A stretch of 64,000 bases of DNA. It comes from Tabrizicola_A sp964393035. GTDB taxonomy: Bacteria; Pseudomonadota; Alphaproteobacteria; Rhodobacterales; Rhodobacteraceae. The DNA lies in NCBI GenBank assembly GCA_964393035.1, contig CAYMRX010000005.1, positions 124,001-188,000 of the forward strand, in the 5' to 3' direction. The notes beneath the pieces are model-generated. The model made no database searches. It was not told the origin of the DNA and saw only the letters and a program-made list of their open reading frames with translations. Positions 15,986-24,389 of this stretch are shown here, in pieces. Position numbers and translations under genes: made by a program. The first letter of the stretch is position 1; each line of letters opens with the position of its first letter.

Positions 15986-17371
15986 TCACAGGCGGCCCCA
16001 GAGATCATATTCCCCGGCTTCTTCCACGGTGACGGTCACCATGTCGCCGACCTGCAGCCCTTCGAACCCTTCGTCGATGAACAGGTTGCCGTCGATTTCG
16101 GGCGCGTCGGCCTTGGTGCGGCAGGTGGCGCCGTCCTCGTCGATCTCGTCCACGATCACCTGAATTGTCTGGCCCACCTTGGCCGCAAGTTTGGCCTCGG
16201 AAATCGCTTGGGCTTTGGCCATGAAGCGATCCCAGCGGTCTTGCTTCACCTCATCCGGCACATGATCCGGCAGGTCGTTCGACCGGGCCCCGGCGACGTT
16301 TTCGTATTGGAAGCAGCCGACACGGTCGAGTTGCGCCTCGTCCATCCAATCGAGCAGCGTCTGGAACTCCGCCTCCGTCTCGCCGGGATAGCCGACGATG
16401 AAGGTGGAGCGCAGGACAATATCGGGGCAATCGCGGCGCCATGCGGCGATTTCATCCAGCGTCTTTGCCGCCGCCGCAGGCCGGGCCATCCGGCGCAGGG
16501 TGTCGGGATGGGCGTGCTGGAAGGGAATGTCGAGATAGGGCAGGATCAGCCCCTCGGCCATCAAGGGCACCAGTTGGCGCACATGCGGGTAGGGGTAGAC
16601 GTAATGCAGCCGCACCCAGACGTCGGGCGACAGGCGGCCCAGCTCACGCGCGAGATCGGTGATATGGCTGCGCACCTCGCCGCCTTTCCACGGGGAAAGG
16701 TCGTGCTTGCGGTCCACCCCATAGGCCGAGGTGTCCTGTGAGATGACAAGAAGTTCGCGCACGCCTGCGTCCACCAGCTTTTCCGCCTCGCGCAGCACGG
16801 CATGGGCCGGGCGCGAGACGAGTTTGCCGCGCATGTCGGGGATGATGCAGAACTTGCAGGCGTGGTTGCAGCCTTCGGAAATCTTCAGATAGCTGTAGTG
16901 CCGCGGGGTCAGTTTCACCCCCGTCGCCGGCAGCAGATCAATGAATGGATCGGGCGAGGGCGGCACGGCCTTGTGAACGGCGTCCAGAACCGCCTCATAT
17001 TGATGCGGCCCGGTCACGGCCATCACCTTGGGATGCGCGCCGGTGATGTATTCGGGTTCGGCGCCAAGGCAACCCGTTACCAGAACCTTGCCGTTTTCGC
17101 GCAGGGCCTCGCCGATGGCGTCAAGGCTTTCGGCCTTGGCCGAATCGAGAAAGCCGCAGGTGTTCACGATCACCGCATCCGCCCCCTTGTAATCGGGGCT
17201 GATCGCATAGCCCTCAGCGCGCAACCGCGTCAGGATGCGCTCGCTGTCCACCAGCGCCTTGGGGCAGCCAAGGCTGACCATGCCAATGGTCGGCTGGCCC
17301 TCGCGGCGGGGCGTGTCGAAGACCGGCTTCGGGGCAAGATCGGGGCGGAGGTTCGGGGGGTTCTGGCTCAT
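15986..17371 (-). CDS. rimO: ribosomal protein S12 (Asp88) methylthiotransferase
   Basis: A 461-residue radical-SAM methylthiotransferase. N-terminal UPF0004 cluster cysteines are Cys36 ('SLGCPKALVDSE'), Cys72 ('VNTCGFLDSAK') and Cys101 ('TGCLGA'). The radical SAM motif is Cys168-x3-Cys172-x2-Cys175 in 'EGCNHACKFCIIP'. A C-terminal TRAM domain ends 'VEEAGEYDLWGRL', the RimO type rather than MiaB. It modifies S12 on the ribosome. The start is the ATG at 17371 (MSQNPPNL); the longer reading adds only a Pro-rich stretch. Confidence 0.96.
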   Translation of the reverse strand: MSQNPPNLRPDLAPKPVFDTPRREGQPTIGMVSLGCPKALVDSERILTRLRAEGYAISPDYKGADAVIVNTCGFLDSAKAESLDAIGEALRENGKVLVTGCLGAEPEYITGAHPKVMAVTGPHQYEAVLDAVHKAVPPSPDPFIDLLPATGVKLTPRHYSYLKISEGCNHACKFCIIPDMRGKLVSRPAHAVLREAEKLVDAGVRELLVISQDTSAYGVDRKHDLSPWKGGEVRSHITDLARELGRLSPDVWVRLHYVYPYPHVRQLVPLMAEGLILPYLDIPFQHAHPDTLRRMARPAAAAKTLDEIAAWRRDCPDIVLRSTFIVGYPGETEAEFQTLLDWMDEAQLDRVGCFQYENVAGARSNDLPDHVPDEVKQDRWDRFMAKAQAISEAKLAAKVGQTIQVIVDEIDEDGATCRTKADAPEIDGNLFIDEGFEGLQVGDMVTVTVEEAGEYDLWGRL

Positions 17372-17537
17372 GGGGGGCGGGTATAGCGGAAAGTGGGGCA
17401 GCGGCAAAGGGGGGTAAGCCGGGGCTTATGGCTTGCCGCTTAAGCCCTGCGGCAATGGAACCTGTGCGCATAGGCTGCCAGATCAGCACCAAGGCGGGCC
17501 AAGAGGCTGCGCCCCATTCTCTTGAAAAGGACATCCG

Positions 17538-17801
17538 ATGAAACCGCTTTTCGTACTTGTTTTCGGCCTGCTTCTGGCCCCTGCTGCCGCCATGGCGCTG
17601 CCTGTTGTCGGCGATATCGTCGGCACCACACCCGAAGCCGCCACCGCCGCACTGGACGCCGCGGGCTGCAAGGTGGCCAGCTTTGAACCTGAAGACGGCC
17701 AGATCGAGGCCAAATGCACTGACGCCGCCACCGGCAAGATGATGGAAATCTACATCGACCCGAAGACCGGTGCGGTGGCGCAGGTGAAATCCGATGACTG
17801 A
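17538..17801 (+). CDS. exported PepSY-domain protein
   Basis: An 87-residue protein with a clear signal peptide (MKPLFVLVFGLLLAPAAAMA, cleavage about 20/21), leaving a single small PepSY-like domain: 'VVGDIVGTTPEAATAALDAAGCKVASFEPEDGQIEAKCTDAATGKMMEIYIDPKTGAVAQVK' (in pieces). The mature part has two cysteines. PepSY domains are periplasmic and often sit beside cytochrome b proteins and sensor systems. AAAAGGA precedes the ATG. The last 8 bp overlap the cytochrome b gene, so this is the first gene of a three-gene operon. Confidence 0.88.
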   Translation: MKPLFVLVFGLLLAPAAAMALPVVGDIVGTTPEAATAALDAAGCKVASFEPEDGQIEAKCTDAATGKMMEIYIDPKTGAVAQVKSDD

Positions 17802-18450
17802 CACGACCGAAGGTCTGTCGCCCGGCCTGCCCCGCACCGGGCAGGCCACACCCGTGCCGACTTGGGACCCCTTGCTGCGGCTGACCCATTGGGGCATCGC
17901 CGCCGTGGTTCTGGCCAATTATGCGCTGACCAAAGAGGGCGGCTCGGTGCATATCGCGCTGGGCTGGGCGGGGCTTGGGCTGTTGGCGTTGCGGTTGATC
18001 TGGGGCTTTGTCGGCCCGACAGAGGCGCGGTTTTCCAGCTTTCCGCTCAGCCTGAGGGCGGGGATGCGCCATCTTGTCGGCTTGGCCAGAGGGCAAGCCC
18101 GGCACTATCCGTCGCACAATCCGGCCAGCGCGATGATGGCCTATGCGCTTTGGGCCTGCCTTGCGGTGCTGATCGGCAGCGGTCTGGTGATGACCGGGGC
18201 CACGCCGATGAAACAGGCCGCGTTGGAAGCCGCCGTTGCGGCTGGCGATTGGTCGGTTCTTGTGGAAGAAGGGGAGGATGAGGACACGGACGAGTCCCCC
18301 TTGGGCGAGGCGATGGAGGAGGTGCATGAGGTGGCGGCGAATCTGATCCTGTTCTTGGCCTTTCTGCATGTCGCGGGCGTTGTGGTGGAAAGCCGTGTCA
18401 TGGGGCGCAACCTTGTGCGCCCGATGCTTCTGGCCAAACGGAGACGGTGA
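17794..18450 (+). CDS. cytochrome b/b561-type membrane protein
   Basis: A 218-residue membrane protein of the cytochrome b561/Ni-Fe hydrogenase b-type family. After a short N-terminus, 'WDPLLRLTHWGIAAVVLANYAL' is the first helix with a haem-ligand His ('THWG'). 'VHIALGWAGLGLLALRLIWGFVGP' is the second, with another His. A third ('ASAMMAYALWACLAVLIGSGLVMTG') and fourth ('EVHEVAANLILFLAFLHVAGVVVES') carry further His residues, giving the usual two-haem pattern. An acidic loop (EEGEDEDTDE) lies before the last helix. It overlaps both neighbours (8 bp and 1 bp). Confidence 0.9.
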   Translation: MTDTTEGLSPGLPRTGQATPVPTWDPLLRLTHWGIAAVVLANYALTKEGGSVHIALGWAGLGLLALRLIWGFVGPTEARFSSFPLSLRAGMRHLVGLARGQARHYPSHNPASAMMAYALWACLAVLIGSGLVMTGATPMKQAALEAAVAAGDWSVLVEEGEDEDTDESPLGEAMEEVHEVAANLILFLAFLHVAGVVVESRVMGRNLVRPMLLAKRRR

Positions 18451-18965
18451 TGAGCAATGGGGCAACCGGCCTTTTTATAAGACGGCGGCGGCCCGTCGCC
18501 CTTGCGTTTTTCCTGATCGTTCAAAGCCTTGCTGCGGTGTTCTTTGTCGGCGACGCCATTGCCGACATCATGGAGGGCGATGTCAGCGCGCATCTGTACT
18601 TTGAAATGCTGGTCGCCCTTGCCCTTGCGCTGGGGGTGGGGCTGGGGGCTGTCGCCCTGCGGCAGACGCTGGAGGAGATGAGGGCGCAGGAGGCGGCCCT
18701 TGCCTCGGCGCGGGGCGCTTTGGGCGATGTGATCGCGGCCCAGTTCACCGATTGGGCCTTGACGCCCGCCGAACGGGATGTGGCGTTCCTTGCGCTCAAG
18801 GGGCTTGATGTCGCCGAAATCGCCGAGTTGCGTGGCCGCGCGGCGGGCACGGTGCGGGCGCAACTGACGCGCATCTATGCCAAGGCCGGCGTTTCAGGCC
18901 GGGCGCAATTTGCAGCCTGGTTCGTCGAGGATCTTTTGGGCGAGGGTCTGGACAGCGTGGCGTGA
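18450..18965 (+). CDS. membrane-anchored helix-turn-helix regulator (LuxR-type HTH)
   Basis: A 171-residue protein starting at the ATG at 18450, whose first base is the last base of the cytochrome b stop. Two membrane helices are predicted (about residues 16-35, 'PVALAFFLIVQSLAAVFFVG', and 52-70, 'EMLVALALALGVGLGAVAL'). Then comes a short coiled coil ('LRQTLEEMRAQEAALASARGALG') and a C-terminal LuxR/GerE-like HTH: 'LTPAERDVAFLALKGLDVAEIAEL...AAGTVRAQLTRIYAKAGVSGRAQFAAWFVEDLL'. DNA binding at the membrane is implied. In this operon it may read the redox state of the cytochrome/PepSY partners; that is inference. Confidence 0.85.
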   Translation: MSNGATGLFIRRRRPVALAFFLIVQSLAAVFFVGDAIADIMEGDVSAHLYFEMLVALALALGVGLGAVALRQTLEEMRAQEAALASARGALGDVIAAQFTDWALTPAERDVAFLALKGLDVAEIAELRGRAAGTVRAQLTRIYAKAGVSGRAQFAAWFVEDLLGEGLDSVA

Positions 18966-19047
18966 CCCCCCAACGCCCCAGGCGTGACGCTTGCTCACGG
19001 CCCGCCTTCCCGCTAGGAACAGCCAAACCCATTGATGAGGCCGCCCG

Positions 19048-20385
19048 ATGCGTCTGTCCCGCTACTTCCTGCCCGTGTTGAAAGAAAACCCCGCCGAGGC
19101 GCAGATCGTCTCGCACCGCTACATGCTGCGGGCGGGCATGATCAAGCAGCAGGCCGCGGGGATCTATTCGTGGTTGCCGCTTGGTTACCGCGTCCTCAAA
19201 CGCATCGAACAGATCGTGCATGAAGAACAGGTGCGCGCGGGCCATATTCCGCTTTTGATGCCGACGCTGCAACCGGCGGACCTGTGGCGCGAAAGCGGGC
19301 GCTATGACGATTACGGTCAGGAAATGCTGCGCATCAAGGACCGGCAGGACCGCGAGATGCTTTACGGCCCGACCAATGAGGAGATGATCACCGACATCTT
19401 CCGCGCCCATGTCAACAGCTACAAGGACCTGCCGCTGACGCTTTACCACATCCAGTGGAAGTTCCGCGACGAGATGCGCCCGCGTTTTGGCGTGATGCGC
19501 GGCCGCGAGTTCCTGATGAAGGACGGCTACAACTTTGACGTCGACAAGGCCTCCGCGATCCACGCCTACAATCGCCACATGGTCAGCTATCTGCGGACCT
19601 ATGAACGTATGGGCCTGACCGCCATCCCGATGCGCGCCGATTCTGGCCCGATCGGCGGCGATGATACCCACGAATTCCTCGTGCTGGCCTCCACGGGCGA
19701 GTCGGAGGTGTTCTTCGATTCTGCCGTGACCGATCTGAAACTGGGCAACCGCGAGGTGGATTACGACAACCGCGACGAGGTGGCTGCGGTCTGCAAGGAA
19801 TTCACCACGCTTTATGCCCGCACCGATGAAACCCATGACGAAGCCCTGTTCAGCGCCATCCCCGAGGAGCGCCGCAAGGTGGCCCGTGGGATCGAGGTTG
19901 GCCAGATCTTCTATTTCGGCACCAAATATTCCGAAGCCATGGGCGCGACCGTCGTCACCGCTGACGGCTCCAAGGTTCCGGTGGAAATGGGCAGCCATGG
20001 CATCGGCGTTTCCCGCCTTTTGGGCGCGATCATCGAGGCCAGCCATGACGACAAGGGCATCATCTGGCCCGAAGGCGTCACCCCCTTCCCGGTGGGTATC
20101 GTGAACCTGAAACAGGGTGACGCTGCGGCGGATGCGGCCTGCGAAGGTTTGTACAAGGCGCTCGCCGCCAAGGGCCTGGAGGCGCTTTACGACGACCGCG
20201 ACGAACGCGCGGGGGCGAAGTTTGCTACTATGGACCTGATCGGCCTGCCGTGGCGCATCACCGTCGGCCCGCGCGGACTGGCGAATGGGGTGGTGGAAGT
20301 CACCTCGCGGCGCACCGGTGAAAGCGAGGAGATGTCGCCCGAAGCCGCCGTGGCGCGGATCGCGGAAATCTACGCAGGCATCTAA
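19048..20385 (+). CDS. proS: prolyl-tRNA synthetase, short alphaproteobacterial type
   Basis: A 445-residue class II synthetase charging tRNA-Pro. It has 'MRLSRYFLPVLKENP' at the start, 'GPTNEEMITD' (107-116), motif 2 'KFRDEMRPRFGVMRGREF' (138-155) with 'LMKDGYNF', and motif 3 'GSHGIGVSRLLGAIIE'. It lacks the roughly 180-residue INS editing domain of the E. coli type (about 570 residues), so cis-editing of Ala-tRNA-Pro is probably absent, as is normal in Alphaproteobacteria. It is normally followed by lolCD; here an extra gene intervenes. Confidence 0.97.
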   Translation: MRLSRYFLPVLKENPAEAQIVSHRYMLRAGMIKQQAAGIYSWLPLGYRVLKRIEQIVHEEQVRAGHIPLLMPTLQPADLWRESGRYDDYGQEMLRIKDRQDREMLYGPTNEEMITDIFRAHVNSYKDLPLTLYHIQWKFRDEMRPRFGVMRGREFLMKDGYNFDVDKASAIHAYNRHMVSYLRTYERMGLTAIPMRADSGPIGGDDTHEFLVLASTGESEVFFDSAVTDLKLGNREVDYDNRDEVAAVCKEFTTLYARTDETHDEALFSAIPEERRKVARGIEVGQIFYFGTKYSEAMGATVVTADGSKVPVEMGSHGIGVSRLLGAIIEASHDDKGIIWPEGVTPFPVGIVNLKQGDAAADAACEGLYKALAAKGLEALYDDRDERAGAKFATMDLIGLPWRITVGPRGLANGVVEVTSRRTGESEEMSPEAAVARIAEIYAGI

Positions 20386-20406
20386 GGACGTCTAGTGAAT
20401 TGATTT

Positions 20407-20448
20407 GCAGAGAGTTGACTGTTAGCGACCTCAACGTCTGCTCTCTGC
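20407..20448 (+). terminator. stem-loop after proS
   Basis: GCAGAGAG (20407-20414) pairs with CTCTCTGC (20441-20448), and the inner GTTGA/TCAAC (20414-20418 and 20431-20435) extends the fold. TT follows. It may be the proS terminator or an edge of the inserted segment. Confidence 0.45.
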
Positions 20449-20490
20449 TTTCTACGAAATGATTGTTCTGGGACATAGAAGGTCGGTTCA

Positions 20491-21042
20491 ATGGCTACTT
20501 GTGACACCTGCGGGAAACCTTTCGGCCTCTTTGAGGGGGCAAAGAGTAGATGCAATTTGTGCCGCAATCGCAATTTGACACCGGAAAACTATGCTTCGAT
20601 CATGGAAGCCGATGCTCGTGGCGCCAAACGCGCACAAGAATATGAAGTAGCACCTCAAGCCGAACAAGTCGCTGCGGTCAGTCGGGTCAAGGATGTAATT
20701 TTGACTACCGAAGGAAACCCTTCTGGCCTCACCATTGTGGCCCGTATGGGCATCGTAACAGCCGAGTGCGTTTTTGGCATGCACTTGTTCAAAGATATAT
20801 TTGCAATTGGGCGCGATATTTTTGGCGGCCGCTCGACGGCGCTGCAAAACACCTTGAAGGATGCACGTGAGACGGCACTTGAAGAACTGCGCGCCGAGGC
20901 CGCATCGCGCGGCGCAAATGCTGTGATTGCCGTTGATCTTGATTATTCCGAAATTTCCGGCGGTGGAAAATCGATGCTTTTTCTCGTAGCAAGCGGGACA
21001 GCGGTGCAGGTTGAAGCAACGGTAACAACTCAAAATCCTTAG
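20491..21042 (+). CDS. zinc-ribbon plus YbjQ-like (UPF0145) protein
   Basis: A 183-residue protein with two parts. Residues 4-24 are a treble-clef-like zinc site, Cys-x2-Cys ... Cys-x2-Cys ('CDTCGKP', 'CNLCRNR'). Residues 65-180 resemble YbjQ/UPF0145: 'VILTTEGNPSGLTIVARMGIVTAECVFGM', 'ETALEELRAEAASRGANAVIAVDLDYSEI', 'LFLVASGTAVQVE'. The function of the family is not established. Base composition is visibly AT-richer and codon use different from proS and lolC. The gene interrupts the usual proS-lolC neighbourhood, which suggests acquisition by transfer. Confidence 0.75.
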   Translation: MATCDTCGKPFGLFEGAKSRCNLCRNRNLTPENYASIMEADARGAKRAQEYEVAPQAEQVAAVSRVKDVILTTEGNPSGLTIVARMGIVTAECVFGMHLFKDIFAIGRDIFGGRSTALQNTLKDARETALEELRAEAASRGANAVIAVDLDYSEISGGGKSMLFLVASGTAVQVEATVTTQNP

Positions 21043-21174
21043 GGAGATGCGCCTTTCAGGGCGCGAGGCTGCTGCGCAATGCTCATTGAGAGGATTTGTT
21101 TTGCGGTAAGCCTCGTCGGGAACCTTGTCATCTCGTTGTGAAGTTGCCCGGATGCCGATCTGACAAGTTCGAGA

Positions 21175-21213
21175 GGCGGCGGCGGGTTTCCCCGCCGCCG
21201 CCTTGACCTTTTT
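21175..21213 (+). terminator. strong Rho-independent terminator
   Basis: A perfect 12-bp stem, GGCGGCGGCGGG (21175-21186) with CCCGCCGCCGCC (21191-21202), with a TTTC tetraloop, then TTGACCTTTTT. It ends the proS/YbjQ-like transcription unit before lolC and may be the original proS terminator displaced by the inserted gene. Confidence 0.88.
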
Positions 21214-21259
21214 CCCCCCAAGCCCCACTCTGCCCACAAAACAAGAATGAGCAGGTCCA

Positions 21260-22546
21260 TTGGCCCAAACCTCCCCTTTTTCCCGTTTTGAGTTCATGAT
21301 TGCCTGGCGCTATCTGCGCGCCAAACGTGCCGAGGGTGGCGTTTCGGTGATGACATGGATTTCACTGATCGGTATCACGCTGGCCGTGTTTGCGCTGATT
21401 GCCACCTTGGCCGTCCGCGCCGGGTTCCGGGCCGAATTCGTCGATACGATCTTGGGCGCCAATGCCCATGTCACGGTGTATTCCGCCGGTCACCCGATGG
21501 CCGATGGCCGCATGATCAAGGCCTTTGAAGACTATGATGCGGTGGCGGGCAAGCTGGGGCAGATCCCCGGCGTGACCAGAGCCGCCCCCTTGGTCAAGGG
21601 GCAGGTCATGGTGACCTCGGCCCAAGGGCCAAGCCTTGGGGCCGAGGTCTTTGGCATCCGGCTGGCGGACCTGAAATCCATTCCGCGGGTTGGCGTCGGC
21701 TCGGATGCTTATGGCAATATCGACGATTTCGATCGCGGCATCGCCATCGGCTCAGGCATCGCGCGGGAATTGGGTGTGACCGTGGGGGACCGCATCCGCC
21801 TTGTCGCCCCTTCGGGCGTCAAGACCGCCTTTGGCACCAGCCCGCGCGTCAATGCCTATGAGGTGACCTATGTGTTCACCGCAGGCCGCTGGGATATCGA
21901 CAAGACCCGCATCTACATGCCCTTCACCGAGGCCCAGTCCTATTTCAACCGCGAAGGGCTGGCGGATGAATTCGAGGTCATGGTGAAAGACCCTGAAAAC
22001 ATCGACGCCTATACCCTTCCCGTCGTGGCCGCCGCGGGCGAGGATGCCTTGATCTGGACATGGCGCGACGCCGCCGGTTCGTTCCTGCGGGCCTTGGACA
22101 TCGAGGATAACGTGATGTTCATCATCCTGTCGATCCTTGTGCTGATCGCGGCCATGAACATCGTCTCGGGCCTCATCATGCTGGTGAAAAACAAGGGGCG
22201 CGACATCGGCATCCTGCGCACCATGGGGCTGACGGAAGGTTCCATCCTGCGGGTGTTCTTCATCTGCGGGGCCTTTACCGGGCTTGTCGGCACCGCGATG
22301 GGGGTGGCCTTGGGCTGCCTGTTCGCCATCTACATCGACCCGATCTTCTCTTTTGTGAATTATATGGCCGGGGGCGGGGTCTGGGATCCGTCGATCCGCG
22401 GCATCTATGCGCTGCCGGCCAAGCTGCAATGGGGCGATGTGATGTCGGCGGTGGGCCTCTCGTTGGGGCTGTCCTTCATCGTCACGCTGTTCCCAGCCCG
22501 CCGTGCGGCGCGGATGAACCCGGTAGAGGCGCTGCGTTATGAATGA
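21260..22546 (+). CDS. lolC: lipoprotein-releasing ABC transporter permease LolC/E
   Basis: A 428-residue inner-membrane permease that with LolD extracts lipoproteins from the inner membrane and passes them to LolA. The family N-terminus 'FSRFEFMIAWRYLRAKRAEGGVSVMTWISLIGITLAVFALIATLAV' (in pieces) requires the TTG start at 21260, since the first ATG (codon 13) would cut into the conserved region. A large periplasmic domain (about 50-275) is followed by three helices, including 'VMFIILSILVLIAAMNIVSGLIML' and the coupling region 'KGRDIGILRTMGLT'. It overlaps lolD by 8 bp. One permease gene here suggests a LolF-type homodimer. Confidence 0.93.
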   Translation: MAQTSPFSRFEFMIAWRYLRAKRAEGGVSVMTWISLIGITLAVFALIATLAVRAGFRAEFVDTILGANAHVTVYSAGHPMADGRMIKAFEDYDAVAGKLGQIPGVTRAAPLVKGQVMVTSAQGPSLGAEVFGIRLADLKSIPRVGVGSDAYGNIDDFDRGIAIGSGIARELGVTVGDRIRLVAPSGVKTAFGTSPRVNAYEVTYVFTAGRWDIDKTRIYMPFTEAQSYFNREGLADEFEVMVKDPENIDAYTLPVVAAAGEDALIWTWRDAAGSFLRALDIEDNVMFIILSILVLIAAMNIVSGLIMLVKNKGRDIGILRTMGLTEGSILRVFFICGAFTGLVGTAMGVALGCLFAIYIDPIFSFVNYMAGGGVWDPSIRGIYALPAKLQWGDVMSAVGLSLGLSFIVTLFPARRAARMNPVEALRYE

Positions 22547-23252
22547 TTATGCGCTGGAACTTGCGGGTATCGAAAAGGTCTACAAACGCGGCCTGCCCGG
22601 TGAGGTCGCCGTCCTGCGAGGGGCGACGCTTGAGGTGAAGCGCGGTGAGGTGGTGGCTTTGGTCGCACCTTCGGGCGCGGGCAAATCGACGCTTCTGCAT
22701 ATCGCGGGGCTTCTGGACACGCCCGATGTGGGATCGGTCGCGCTGACGGGGCGCAATATGGTCGGGCTTTCTGATCGGGATCGCACCTTGGCCCGGCGCG
22801 GCGATGTGGGCTTCATCTATCAATTCCACCACCTTCTGCCGGAATTCACCGCGCTGGAAAATGTGGTGATCCCGCAACTGGCCAATGGGGCCAGCCCGCG
22901 CGAGGCCGAGGCCCGCGCCATGGCGCTTTTGGGTCGTGTGGGCGTTGCCAACCGCGCCAGCCACCGCCCGGCGGCCCTGTCGGGCGGCGAACAGCAGCGG
23001 GTGGCCTTTTGCCGCGCACTTGCCAATGGGCCAAAGCTGTTGCTGGCCGATGAACCGACTGGCAACCTTGACCCGGAAACCTCGGATCAGGTGTTTTCGG
23101 CGCTGATGGCCTTGGTGCGTGAAACCGGGCTTGCGGCGCTGATCGCCACGCATAATCTGGATCTGGCCGCACGGATGGACCGGGTGGTGCGGCTGGATCA
23201 GGGCCGTGTGACCGAGATCAAGGCAAAGGCGCCGAAACCAGCGCAGGTATAA
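22539..23252 (+). CDS. lolD: lipoprotein-releasing ABC transporter ATPase LolD
   Basis: A 237-residue ABC ATPase powering lipoprotein release. Walker A 'APSGAGKST' (about 44-52), Q-loop 'YQFHHLLPEFTALENV' (typical of LolD/MacB-type ATPases), signature 'LSGGEQQRVAFCRAL', Walker B 'LLLADEPTGNLD', and switch His in 'LIATHNLDLA'. Its ATG lies inside the lolC 3' end (8-bp overlap), so subunits are made in a coupled way. The C-terminus is slightly extended by a Lys-rich tail. Confidence 0.96.
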   Translation: MNDYALELAGIEKVYKRGLPGEVAVLRGATLEVKRGEVVALVAPSGAGKSTLLHIAGLLDTPDVGSVALTGRNMVGLSDRDRTLARRGDVGFIYQFHHLLPEFTALENVVIPQLANGASPREAEARAMALLGRVGVANRASHRPAALSGGEQQRVAFCRALANGPKLLLADEPTGNLDPETSDQVFSALMALVRETGLAALIATHNLDLAARMDRVVRLDQGRVTEIKAKAPKPAQV

Positions 23253-23270
23253 GAAAAACAGGAGAGGCAG

Positions 23271-23678
23271 ATGGCCCATTTCCCGAAGATTCTGGCGCTC
23301 TTGTGCCTGCCCGCCTTGGCCGCTTGCGTCGATGCCAAAGACACGGCCGATACCGGTGCCGAAGATTTCGCGACCTATTGCGCGGCCTGCCATGGGCCAA
23401 CCGGCAAAGGCGATGGCGAGGCCGCGGCCGGTCTTGCGCGCAAGCCTGCAAACCTGACGCGGCTTTCGGCCAAGAATGGCGGCAATTTCCCGACCACGCG
23501 GGTCATGGCGCAGGTCTGGGGCTATGCTGGGGCCAAAGGGCGCGGCGTGATGCCGGATTTCGGGCCGATGTTGCAGGGGGAAATGGTGCCCTATGATGGC
23601 GGCGACGGCATCGAAACGCCCACGCCGATCCGGCTGGTCGAATTGGCGGAATACCTTAAGCGACTTCAGCAGAAATAA
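23271..23678 (+). CDS. class I cytochrome c, probable lipoprotein
   Basis: A 135-residue c-type cytochrome. The N-terminal signal ends in a lipobox-like 'ALAAC' (Cys19), so the protein may be anchored by lipid. The haem site is Cys37-Ala-Ala-Cys40-His41, in 'FATYCAACHGPTGKGDGEAAAGL', and a likely axial Met is Met94 in 'GRGVMPDFG'. A single mono-haem domain is present. It follows lolD by 18 bp with AGGAG upstream and may be cotranscribed. Its redox partner is unknown; nnrU on the opposite strand is convergent. Confidence 0.87.
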   Translation: MAHFPKILALLCLPALAACVDAKDTADTGAEDFATYCAACHGPTGKGDGEAAAGLARKPANLTRLSAKNGGNFPTTRVMAQVWGYAGAKGRGVMPDFGPMLQGEMVPYDGGDGIETPTPIRLVELAEYLKRLQQK

Positions 23679-23696
23679 GCGTTTCCGCCTCCGCGC

Positions 23697-24380
23697 TTAC
23701 GGCGCGGGCCAGACGCCGATGACCGGGGCATGCAGGTGCCACAGGCTGGCCCAGAGCAGCAGGCTAAGCCCCAAACGCAGCGGCGAGGGCAGGGCGCGCG
23801 GTTGCCAACGCCCGGAAAGCAGCGCGGCAAAGGGCAAAAGGCCCGTGCGGGCGGTCAGGTGTTGCCATGCCGCCGCGCCCATGATCTGGCGGCGGCGCGC
23901 CTCCATCACCTTCATCCCGATCAGCGCCAGCAGCACGAAGGGCGCAAACAGGATGACATGCGCCAGATCGCCATTGGCCAGAAGATGGGCGCCCGACCAC
24001 AGCGCCAGCGCCCAAAGCAGGGGTTGCCGCGTCACCCCGGCAATGCCGGGATGGTCGGGGTCAAACCCGGTCTGGCGCCCCTCAAAGGCAAAGGGGTTCG
24101 GGGCGGCAATGCCAAAGCTGCCCAAGGCAATCGCCAGCGGCATGGTGATGTTGACCACCCAGCGGTGCCAGCCCGCCTGATCCCACAAGGGCACAAAGGG
24201 CGCCCGACCGGCGGCAGAGATCAGCCACCACAGCAGTGCGATAGAAAGCGCCGAAAAAACAATGGTATAGCCGCGTTCGCCCAAGCGGTGAACGATGGCA
24301 CCCTTTAGGCCCAAGGCCGCAGGCAGGCGGTGCGATACCATGAAAAGCCCCATGGCGAAGGCAAGCTCGATCCAGTCCAT
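23697..24380 (-). CDS. nnrU: NnrU family membrane protein
   Basis: A 227-residue protein with about six membrane helices. The NnrU pattern is clear: 'ELAFAMGLFMVSHRLPA', 'ERGYTIVFSALSIALLWWLISAAG', 'PNPFAFEGRQTGFDPDHPGIAGVTRQPLLWALALWSGAHLLANGDLAHVILF' (in pieces) with conserved His and Arg. The family was first linked to nitric oxide/nitrite metabolism in Rhodobacter and is related to NnrU/MddA methyltransferase-like membrane proteins. There are no denitrification genes here, so the role is open. It starts 9 bp after the glpR stop on the same strand. Confidence 0.88.
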   Translation of the reverse strand: MDWIELAFAMGLFMVSHRLPAALGLKGAIVHRLGERGYTIVFSALSIALLWWLISAAGRAPFVPLWDQAGWHRWVVNITMPLAIALGSFGIAAPNPFAFEGRQTGFDPDHPGIAGVTRQPLLWALALWSGAHLLANGDLAHVILFAPFVLLALIGMKVMEARRRQIMGAAAWQHLTARTGLLPFAALLSGRWQPRALPSPLRLGLSLLLWASLWHLHAPVIGVWPAP

Positions 24381-24389
24381 GCGGTCAGA

